From: CAYLNM01 sp964385045
GTDB lineage: Bacteria > Planctomycetota > Phycisphaerae > Phycisphaerales > SM1A02
DNA length: 49,138 nucleotides
NCBI GenBank assembly: GCA_964385045.1
Contig: CAYLNM010000018.1
Span: 1-49,138 of the forward strand
Reading direction: 5' to 3'
Shown here: piece by piece, positions 43,098-49,138 of the stretch
Position numbering within the stretch: position 1 is the first letter of the stretch
Layout: every line of letters starts with the position of its first letter
Made by a program: the position numbers and the translations under genes
The notes under the pieces: model-generated
Seen by the model: only the letters and a program-made list of their open reading frames with translations
Databases searched by the model: none
What the model was told of the DNA's origin: nothing

Positions 43098-44033
43098 TCA
43101 GGCCGGCAGCGTCCGCAGGTCCAGTCCGTGCTCGGAGAGCTTCTGCTTGATCTCGTCGAGCGAGGTCTGGCCGAAGTTCTTGACGCCCATCAGCTCGGCC
43201 TCCGTCCGCGTGGCGAGGTCGCCGATGGTCTGGATGTTGAGCATGTTGAGCGCCTTGCGGGACCGCACGGTGAGGTCGAGGACCGAGATCGGCTTGTTGA
43301 GGACCGACTCCGGCGCCTTGCCCTTGAGCTCGGCGTAGACCTCCTTGCGCTGGCGGCTGAGACCGCCCTCGACGCCCTGTCCGAGCTTGAGGCCCTTGGA
43401 CGAGAGCATGGCCTTGATCTCGACGAGCGACGTCTCGCCGAAGTTCTTGTACGAGAGCAGCTCGGCCTCGGTGATCTTGAGCAGGTCGCCGAGGGTGCGG
43501 ATCTGCATCTTCCGAAGGCAGTTCCGGGCCCGGACGGAGAGCTCGAAGTCGGTCACCGGGGTGTCGAGGAGGGCCGACTGCTTCGCGAGGTCGCGGGCCT
43601 TCTCCTCGTCGTAGTACATGTCCTTGGACGCCTGCACGTCCTTCATGAACAGCCGCGCCCGCTCGTGGTTCGGGTCGGTGTCGAGGACCTGCCGCAGGCA
43701 CTTCTCCGCCATCGAGATGTCGCCGCGATCCTCGTAGGTGATCGCGAGGTTGATGAGCGTGTTGACGTGCGGCGGATCGAACGTCGAGAGCTGCTCGTAC
43801 AGCGACAGCGCCTGGTCCTCCTCGCCCGCGAGGTCGAGGTGGTAGGCGAGCTTGAAGCCGTACTCCGGGTTCCCGTCGTCGAGGTTCCAGGCGTCGGAGA
43901 ACGCGGCGATCGCGGCGTCGCGGTCGCCCGAGGCGGTGGCCTCGAGGCCGGCCTTGTAGCGCTCGCGGGCGGCGTTCGGGTCGCGGACGGCACTGGTGCC
44001 GCCGCCGATGACGGTGTCGAGGACGTCGGACAC
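43098..44033 (-). CDS. TPR protein with two RNA polymerase alpha C-terminal domains
   Basis: 311 aa from GTG 44033. Residues about 20-150 form three TPR-like helix pairs (the N-P-E-Y-G-F and D-P-P-H-V-N-T-L-I-N-L-A units). Two alpha-CTD-like domains follow, about 158-216 and 247-306, each with the L-x-x-L-x-V-R-x-R-x-x-L and L-G/A-D-L ... N-F-G-x-T-S-L-x-E-I-K signature of the domain that binds UP elements and activators. There is no alpha NTD, so it is not an RNA polymerase subunit. Proteins of this kind are known in Planctomycetes. It may bind DNA or regulators. TACACT 44078-44083 is a -10 candidate. Confidence 0.88.
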   Translation of the reverse strand: MSDVLDTVIGGGTSAVRDPNAARERYKAGLEATASGDRDAAIAAFSDAWNLDDGNPEYGFKLAYHLDLAGEEDQALSLYEQLSTFDPPHVNTLINLAITYEDRGDISMAEKCLRQVLDTDPNHERARLFMKDVQASKDMYYDEEKARDLAKQSALLDTPVTDFELSVRARNCLRKMQIRTLGDLLKITEAELLSYKNFGETSLVEIKAMLSSKGLKLGQGVEGGLSRQRKEVYAELKGKAPESVLNKPISVLDLTVRSRKALNMLNIQTIGDLATRTEAELMGVKNFGQTSLDEIKQKLSEHGLDLRTLPA

Positions 44034-44077
44034 GGGGTCGGACTCCGGGAGGGGAAGGGAACGCGGACGAACCCAGC

Positions 44078-44083
44078 AGTGTA
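44078..44083 (-). promoter_or_regulatory. Predicted -10 element of the TPR-alphaCTD gene
   Basis: TACACT on the minus strand in a GC-TACACT-GC context, 44 nt before the GTG. GGAG is found 11 bases before the GTG. The same hexamer precedes tRNA-Ala. Confidence 0.4.
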
Positions 44084-44170
44084 GCCGACGCGGAATCGCC
44101 GGGCGAAGGGGGACGGCCGCGGGCCGGCGGACCGGGCGGGCGGGCCCCGGCGTCGCGCTCCGGCGGCGGA

Positions 44171-46030
44171 TCAGCGCTCGCCGGCCGGCTCGCCGGGCCC
44201 CGGCGGCGGCGCCGGTCCCGGGCTCCTCCGGCGGTCGACCGCCGTCCCGCCCTCGCCGAAGGCATCCGGCCCGCCCGGCCCGTCCCGGTCGGCGAGGTCG
44301 CTGGGACCGCCGGGGGCCCCGGGATCGCCGGGACCGCCGGCACCGGCGGGCCCCCCGCGCCGCCCGAGCAGGTCGATCGACCGCCAGCGGCCGGACTCGA
44401 AGCGGAGGCTCATCGCGACCGCGTACACCGCGATGTAGACGGCGGCCGCGATCCACGGCCCCACCGACTCGAGGCCGGGGGCGAAGGTGACGAGCAGCAG
44501 CCCGCCGCCGACGATCAGCGTCCAGCTCAGGATCGCGGTCATGATGCCGGGCCAGATCGTGTCGCCCGCCCCGCGGAGGGCCCCGGTGTAGACGATCCCG
44601 ATCGCGTCGGCGGTCTGGAACACCGCGGCGCAGATCAGGAGCGTGCCGCCGATCGCGACGATCTCGGCCCGGGCCTCCGGCGTGGTGCCCTCGCCGCCGA
44701 CGAAGATCGACACCAGCTCGTGCCGGAAGATCACGAACAGCACCGCGCAGACGGTCATGTAGACGATCGCGAGCGTCAGGGCCAGGCGCGCCCGGGCGAG
44801 GGCGATGTCGGGACGGCCGCCGCCGATCCAGCGCCCCACGATCGCGTTGGTGGCGGTGGAGAAGCCCACCGCGGGCATGAAGGACAGGTGCATGTACTGC
44901 AGGGCGATCCAGCCCGCGGTCATGTGGTGCTCGCCGAAGCGGCCCACGAGCAGCGTCATGAAGATCGCCCAGCACGTCAGCTCGTTGACGTACTGCACCG
45001 CCGCGGGCCAGCCGAGCCGCAGCAGGTCGCGCATCGCCCCGAGATCGGGCCGCCACTGGGCCCGCGAGCGGAGCTCCGTGTGCATCCGCCGGCCGAGGAA
45101 GACGCTCATCGGGATCGTGACCTCGACCGCGGTGCCCACCAGCGTGCCGAGGGCGGCTCCGGCGAGCCCGAGGGCCGGCACGCCGGGCACGCCCGGCAGG
45201 CCGAAGGCGGGCAGGCCGTCCTCGCCGAAGATCAGGACGTAGTTGGCGAGCACGTTCACGACGTTGCCGACGATCGCGCTGAGCGTGATCACGCGCGGCC
45301 GGTGCAGGCCGAAGAAGAAGTTGTGCATCGCCCGCCCGGCGAGGGTGATGATCGCGCCGAACAGCAGGATGCGGGCGTAGGACGACTGGAGGGCGACGAG
45401 GCGGTCCGGGTCGCCGACCTCCTGCAGCGACGCCATCGCGGCGAAGATCGACGGGATCGCCAGGGCGAGCGGCACGAGCAGCGCGAGCCACGCCGCCGCC
45501 GCGAGCCACAGGGCGGCCCAGGCGTAGCGCGGGCCGCGCTCCGGGCGGCCGGCCCCGAGGTTCTGGCTCACGAAGGTGTTCACGACGGTGAGGAAGCCGA
45601 TCACCGCCGCGATCGGCGTGAACGACCAGATGCCGCCGTTGCCGTGGGCCGCGACCTCGAGCGGGCCGACCTGCCCGACCATCAGCTTGTCGGTGAACTG
45701 CATCACCGTGAACGAGGTCATCGTGAGCACGGTCGGCCACGCCTGCGACCACACCTCGCGGGTGGGGCCGAGGGCGAGGATCCGCGGGTCGGGCTCGGCG
45801 GCGATCGCGGCGAGGGCGTCCGGGGCCGGGGCCACGCGGCGGCCGGCCGCCTCGGGGACGACCGCGGGGCCGCGCGGGCCGCGCGGACCGTCGGGCCGCC
45901 GGACGCCCGAGGACGCGTGGGGATCGTCCGCGACGCCGTCCCCGGCCGCCGCCGCGGCGGCGGACGTCGCGGGCGGAGCGTCGGCGCCGACGGGTCGATC
46001 GAGGTCGGGCTGGCGATCGTCGGCGGACAT
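44171..46030 (-). CDS. MATE-family multidrug/cation antiporter
   Basis: 619 aa. About 12 membrane helices fall between residues 90 and 535; MATE features include the F-T-D-K-L-M-V-G-Q start of helix 1, the F-V-S-Q-N-L-G-A-G-R turn and its pseudo-repeat A-T-N-A-I-V-G-R-W-I-G. Such transporters export organic cations by proton or sodium antiport; the substrate is unknown. An 85-residue Asp/Ala/Pro-rich N-terminal extension and an 80-residue Gly/Pro/Asp-rich C-terminal tail are extra to the family. The start lacks a ribosome binding site, and later ATG or GTG codons are possible. It is divergent from the thioredoxin gene, with a 10-bp hairpin between. Confidence 0.87.
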   Translation of the reverse strand: MSADDRQPDLDRPVGADAPPATSAAAAAAGDGVADDPHASSGVRRPDGPRGPRGPAVVPEAAGRRVAPAPDALAAIAAEPDPRILALGPTREVWSQAWPTVLTMTSFTVMQFTDKLMVGQVGPLEVAAHGNGGIWSFTPIAAVIGFLTVVNTFVSQNLGAGRPERGPRYAWAALWLAAAAWLALLVPLALAIPSIFAAMASLQEVGDPDRLVALQSSYARILLFGAIITLAGRAMHNFFFGLHRPRVITLSAIVGNVVNVLANYVLIFGEDGLPAFGLPGVPGVPALGLAGAALGTLVGTAVEVTIPMSVFLGRRMHTELRSRAQWRPDLGAMRDLLRLGWPAAVQYVNELTCWAIFMTLLVGRFGEHHMTAGWIALQYMHLSFMPAVGFSTATNAIVGRWIGGGRPDIALARARLALTLAIVYMTVCAVLFVIFRHELVSIFVGGEGTTPEARAEIVAIGGTLLICAAVFQTADAIGIVYTGALRGAGDTIWPGIMTAILSWTLIVGGGLLLVTFAPGLESVGPWIAAAVYIAVYAVAMSLRFESGRWRSIDLLGRRGGPAGAGGPGDPGAPGGPSDLADRDGPGGPDAFGEGGTAVDRRRSPGPAPPPGPGEPAGER

Positions 46031-46179
46031 GGCGGGGGGCGGGGCCGCGACCGGTGCGGCCGCATCCGTGGCGCCGGCGGCGGGGCCGCGGAGCTCGGGG
46101 GTGCGGAGGACGAGGCGGGAGGCGGGCGGCGGAGGGGACGCCGGGCGCCGCTCGGCGCGAAGCCGGAGAGGCTATCACC

Positions 46180-46206
46180 GGTCCGAGCCGATGGAAGGCT
46201 CGGACC
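46180..46206. promoter_or_regulatory. 10-bp inverted repeat in the MATE/thioredoxin divergent region
   Basis: GGTCCGAGCC (46180-46189) and GGCTCGGACC (46197-46206) pair perfectly around a seven-base loop. It is midway between divergent genes, and TACCGT (46212-46217) follows on the plus strand as a -10 candidate. It could be an operator dimer site or a leader hairpin. Confidence 0.5.
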
Positions 46207-46308
46207 CGGAATACCGTGCCCGCGGCGCGGCGTTCGCCCGGGGGCCCGCTCCCGTCGCCGGGCCCGCCGACCCTCTCCATCGCGAACCCACGTCCGGAGC
46301 GCCCCCGC

Positions 46309-47085
46309 ATGGCCATGAACGATCCCGAGGCCCGTCCGACGTCCGACCCCGGCCCCGGTCCCGGTCCCGCGGATCCGGCTCCCGCCGCCGAGGGCGGCGC
46401 GTCGGGAGGGCCGCCGCCCGGGTCCGCCTCCGCCGCCACCGCCGAGGCCGAGGCCGAGGCCGGCGCCCGCCCGCCGGGCACGAGTCCCGGCCGCGCCGTC
46501 GCGTGGCTCGCCCTCGCGATCGCGGTGGCCATGATCGGCTGGCCCTTCCTCCGGGCGGAGCTGCCGCCGCCGTCGGACCTCCCGCCGGCCGAGGTCGAGC
46601 TCGGCTACCCCGAGTGGAGCGGACGCGTGGTCTCTGCGGCCGACATCCGCGGTCGCCCGGGACCGGCGATCGTCGTGGACGAGTGGATCACCGACGCGCC
46701 GGCGCTCGGGGACCGCGTGGTGGTGATCGACTTCTGGGCGACGTGGTGCGGCCCGTGCATCGCGTCGATCCCGCACCTCAACGAGCTGGCCGAGTCCTTC
46801 GGCGAGCAGGCCGCGTTCGTGGCGGTGACCAACGAGCCGCGGCCGCAGTTCGAGGAGGGCTTCACGCGGATCGAGGCGGCGACCGGCGGCTTCGCGCCGG
46901 CGGTCGGCGTCGCCCTGGACCCGGTCGGCCGGATGATGCGGAGCGTCGGCGTCCGCGGCATCCCGCACGCGCTGGTCATGAGCCGCGACGGCATCGTGCG
47001 CTGGCAGGGCTCGCCGCGCGACCTCGACGCCGGCACGCTGGCCGCGATCATCGAGGCCGACGCCCGCGCGGCGACGGCGGGATGA
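46309..47085 (+). CDS. Membrane-anchored thioredoxin-like protein (TlpA/ResA-type)
   Basis: 258 aa. A Pro/Gly/Ala-rich cytoplasmic tail of 60 residues and one helix (64-82) anchor a thioredoxin-fold domain outside the membrane. The redox motif is W-C-G-P-C (146-150) in F-W-A-T-W-C-G-P-C, with the cis-proline in V-R-G-I-P-H. A G-x-x-G insertion typical of TlpA-like proteins is present (P-E-W-S-G). It would reduce or exchange disulfides in extracytoplasmic proteins. GGAG nine bases before the ATG supports the start. The stop overlaps the ACT-domain gene (ATGA). Confidence 0.87.
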   Translation: MAMNDPEARPTSDPGPGPGPADPAPAAEGGASGGPPPGSASAATAEAEAEAGARPPGTSPGRAVAWLALAIAVAMIGWPFLRAELPPPSDLPPAEVELGYPEWSGRVVSAADIRGRPGPAIVVDEWITDAPALGDRVVVIDFWATWCGPCIASIPHLNELAESFGEQAAFVAVTNEPRPQFEEGFTRIEAATGGFAPAVGVALDPVGRMMRSVGVRGIPHALVMSRDGIVRWQGSPRDLDAGTLAAIIEADARAATAG

Positions 47086-47615
47086 CGGGCGGCGAGGGCG
47101 ACGACGGCGGCGAGGTCGCCGGACCGCCGGGGCACGAGGCCCCGGACGCCCCGGACGCCGCATCCGGCCTGAGGCTCCGCGTGCACCCCGGTGCCCTGGC
47201 GGTGGTCCGGCTGCCGGCCGGCGCCGCGGTGCCCGCGTGGGCCGAGCGGCCGCCCGGCGCCGGGGACCCCGGCCACGGCCCCGAGCCGCTGCACGCCGTC
47301 GTCCGCACCGCCGAGGAGACGAGCCTGGTGCTCGCGGCCGCGCGAGTGCCGCGGCCCGGCGACGCCGACGCCCCCGCCCCCGCCCCCGGCACGGTCGAGG
47401 ACGACTTCCGCGCCCTCTCGGTCGCGGGCCCGCTCGACTTCGCCCTCGTCGGGATCCTCGCCCGGCTCTGCGATGCCCTCGCCCGGGCGGCGGTCCCCGT
47501 CTTCGCGGTGTCCACCTTCGACACCGACTGGCTGCTGGTGCGGTCCGACCGCCTCGAGGCCGCCATCGCTGCGCTGCGGGCCGCGGGAGCGCGGGTGGAC
47601 GACGGCGCGGCGTGA
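47082..47615 (+). CDS. ACT-domain protein (CASTOR/ACT_7-like)
   Basis: 177 aa. After a 30-residue acidic N-terminus come two ACT-like beta-alpha-beta-beta-alpha-beta units: first V-H-P-G-A-L-A-V-V-R-L-P-A-G ending in the E-E-T-S-L-V-L strand, then F-R-A-L-S-V-A-G-P-L-D-F and the V-P-V-F-A-V-S-T-F-D-T-D-W-L-L-V segment typical of the ACT_7 family. These usually sense amino acids. It has no enzyme domain, so it is a stand-alone sensor. It overlaps the thioredoxin gene by four bases. The ligand cannot be named from the sequence. Confidence 0.83.
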   Translation: MTGGEGDDGGEVAGPPGHEAPDAPDAASGLRLRVHPGALAVVRLPAGAAVPAWAERPPGAGDPGHGPEPLHAVVRTAEETSLVLAAARVPRPGDADAPAPAPGTVEDDFRALSVAGPLDFALVGILARLCDALARAAVPVFAVSTFDTDWLLVRSDRLEAAIAALRAAGARVDDGAA

Positions 47616-47795
47616 TCGGACCTGCCGAAAGGGTCCGGCGGCGCGGGCTGCGGAAGGGACGAGGCTGGGCGCGGACGGGCGGCGGCGCCGCCGCCCCCCC
47701 TCGGCGGGCCCGGTCGGAACCGGGGCACCGGGCATCCGATGCCGTGCGTGGCGGGTCACCGACACCGGGACGGCCCGCCGCTCCGGAGATCGCCG

Positions 47796-48308
47796 ATGCA
47801 GTGCCCCCGAGACGGACAGTCGATGCTTCACGAGACCTTCGGCGGCGTGGCCGTCGACCTCTGCCCGGCCTGCGGCGGCTGCTGGCTCGACGCCTTCGAG
47901 CTCGCGAAGCTCGACGACGAGGCCGAGTCGGCCGGGGCGGAGCTCGTCGCCCGGATCGAGTCGCTCCGGGCCGGCGGGCGCCCGGTCGACACGACGCCGC
48001 GGCTCGCGAGCCCGGTCGATCCCGAGGTCGTGATGATGCGGCGGTTCGCGGATCCCGAGGGGACGGTCGAGATCGACGAGTGCCCGGCGAGCGGTGGCAT
48101 CTGGCTCGACGCCGGCGAGCTCGGCTCGCTTCGCACCCGCTTTCCCGACGAGTCCACCCGCGAGGAGGCCACCCGCGTGGTGATCGAGCGGGTCATGGCC
48201 TGCCCCGAGTTCCAGGCCGCCCGCTCCCGCGAGGCCGGCGACCTGGCGGGGGCGACCCGCGTGGCCCGGCTCCTCGGCTGGCTGACGCCGTGGCGCGATG
48301 CGGCCTGA
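47796..48308 (+). CDS. Double TFIIB-like zinc-ribbon protein, second ribbon decayed
   Basis: 170 aa. The N-terminal zinc ribbon has C3-P-R-D-G and C23-P-A-C26-G-G-C-W-L-D (zf-TFIIB family). A second unit near 85-110 repeats the layout (D-E-C-P-A-S-G-G-I-W-L-D-A-G-E-L), but the second cysteine of its C-x2-C pair is serine, so it probably no longer binds zinc. The C-terminal 50 residues are helical and charged. GGAG seven bases before the ATG supports the start over an upstream ATG at 47739. The family is widespread and of unknown function. Confidence 0.82.
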   Translation: MQCPRDGQSMLHETFGGVAVDLCPACGGCWLDAFELAKLDDEAESAGAELVARIESLRAGGRPVDTTPRLASPVDPEVVMMRRFADPEGTVEIDECPASGGIWLDAGELGSLRTRFPDESTREEATRVVIERVMACPEFQAARSREAGDLAGATRVARLLGWLTPWRDAA

Positions 48309-48475
48309 GGCGGCCGGGGCGTGCGCGATCGGCGACTGCAGACGCATCCATGCGCCGCGCCGGCCCCGAACCCCGGCGATTCCGCTTGTGGTCTCCGCCC
48401 CGCGGGTGAAGATGGGCACCACGGGGCCCGCGGTCGGTGGGCTCCCACCCGACGACCCGGGATCGGAGGCCCGCC

Positions 48476-49012
48476 GTGCATCGCATCCGGATCCGGCGCG
48501 GTGACATCACCGCGGTGTCGACCGACGTCATCGTGAACGCCGCCGACGAGCGGCTCGTCCCCGGCGGTGGGGTGTGCGGCGCGATCCACCGCGCCGCCGG
48601 CCCCGAGCTCGAGGAGGCCTGCCGATCGGTCGGCCGCTGTCCCACCGGCTCCGCCCGGATCACGCGGGCCTACCGACTGCCCGCCCGGTACGTCGTGCAT
48701 GCGGTCGGCCCCCGGTGGTCCGGCGGCGGTGCGGGCGAGGCCGAGCTGCTCGCCTCGGCCCACGTGGACGCGGTCCACCTCGCCGCCGACCACGGCGGGC
48801 GGACGATCGCGTTCCCCGCGATCAGCTGCGGGATCTTCGGCTACCCGGCCGAGCGGGCCGCGCTGGTGGCGATCCGTGCGGTGCGCCGGGCGCTGGCGGA
48901 CGCCCCGGGGATCGAGCGGGTCACCTTCTTCCTGCTCGACCCCGACGTCGAGGCCGCGTTCCGGCGGGTGCGCGAGGACGAGGCGGTGCGGGTCGCGGCG
49001 GGCGCGGCCTGA
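48476..49012 (+). CDS. Macrodomain protein (ADP-ribosyl hydrolase, YmdB-like)
   Basis: 178 aa from GTG 48476. Macrodomain of the MacroD/YmdB type: R-G-D-I-T near 8-12, V-N-A-A-D-E-R-L-V-P-G-G-G-V-C-G-A-I near 20-37 (the loop that holds ADP-ribose), and F-P-A-I-S-C-G-I-F-G-Y-P near 108-119. Such enzymes remove mono-ADP-ribose or O-acetyl-ADP-ribose groups. GGAGG six bases before the GTG supports the start. It appears to be a single gene at the right edge, 167 bp after the zinc-ribbon gene. Confidence 0.92.
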   Translation: MHRIRIRRGDITAVSTDVIVNAADERLVPGGGVCGAIHRAAGPELEEACRSVGRCPTGSARITRAYRLPARYVVHAVGPRWSGGGAGEAELLASAHVDAVHLAADHGGRTIAFPAISCGIFGYPAERAALVAIRAVRRALADAPGIERVTFFLLDPDVEAAFRRVREDEAVRVAAGAA

Positions 49013-49028
49013 GACGCGACGGGGCTCG

Positions 49029-49046
49029 CCGGGGGCCGGCCCCCGG
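49029..49046. terminator. 18-bp palindrome after the macrodomain gene
   Basis: CCGGGGGCCGGCCCCCGG, perfectly self-complementary, 17 bp after the stop. As RNA it folds into a seven-base-pair stem with a CCGG loop. No T run follows, so terminator function is tentative. Confidence 0.35.
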
Positions 49047-49138
49047 TCCGTCACGGCGGCGTCCTGCGGTGCGGCGCGGCGGTGCGGCGGCCTCCAGGCC
49101 CCGCGGCCCCCCGGCCCCCCGGCCCCGATCCCGCCCCC

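Overview
The window is a very GC-rich bacterial chromosome segment (well over 70% G+C by eye), densely packed with genes on both strands. I see no transposase, phage gene, CRISPR array or rRNA. Several features point to the Planctomycetota, probably class Phycisphaerae. There is a MoxR / DUF58 / BatA-like / VWA cluster with a very large companion membrane protein. Two small membrane proteins carry the C-x2-C-G-H...C-x2-C-G zinc ribbon that is frequent in Phycisphaerae. A TPR protein carries two tandem RNA polymerase alpha C-terminal domains. Taxonomy is inferred from gene content only.

Layout. 17-11821 (minus): MoxR ATPase, DUF58, BatA-like and VWA/amidotransferase-like genes, the last three with 4-base stop/start overlaps; a 1417-aa DUF4175-like coiled-coil membrane protein follows after a 319-bp gap. 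12383-15470 (minus): dnaA followed by two overlapping zinc-ribbon membrane protein genes. 15471-16320: an 850-bp gene-free stretch with the best sigma70-like promoter of the window, DnaA-box-like sites and direct repeats, a candidate oriC. 16321-22481: an RNase Z-like hydrolase, an orphan HPt protein, a polyprenyl diphosphate synthase, a methyltransferase overlapped by rsmJ, and a second metallo-beta-lactamase-fold protein. 22739-28421: a coiled-coil lipoprotein, tRNA-Ala(UGC), a secreted SH3-like protein, and a TolC-family lipoprotein overlapping a Sua5-type tRNA t6A gene. 28456-31030 (minus): ChaN-like lipoprotein, M24 peptidase and a ribbon-helix-helix protein.

31147-40429 is a surface-glycan island of two convergent operons. 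The plus-strand half encodes a methyltransferase, a GT2 and an O-antigen ligase/polymerase-like membrane protein. The minus-strand half encodes a GT2, a MOP flippase, a methyltransferase, a GT4 and an EamA transporter. Together they could assemble, methylate, export and polymerise or ligate a glycan. 40905-49012 holds a small unknown protein, a Tat/lipobox SpoIID-like protein, the TPR-double-alphaCTD protein, a MATE transporter, an anchored thioredoxin overlapping an ACT-domain gene, a zinc-ribbon protein and a macrodomain protein.

Promoters are sparse and mostly readable only as TANNNT -10 hexamers, which stand out because TA steps are rare in this composition. Two of them lie only 6-7 nt before lipoprotein start codons and suggest leaderless mRNAs. 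Many genes use 4-base ATGA or GTGA overlaps, so translational coupling is the main sign of operon structure.
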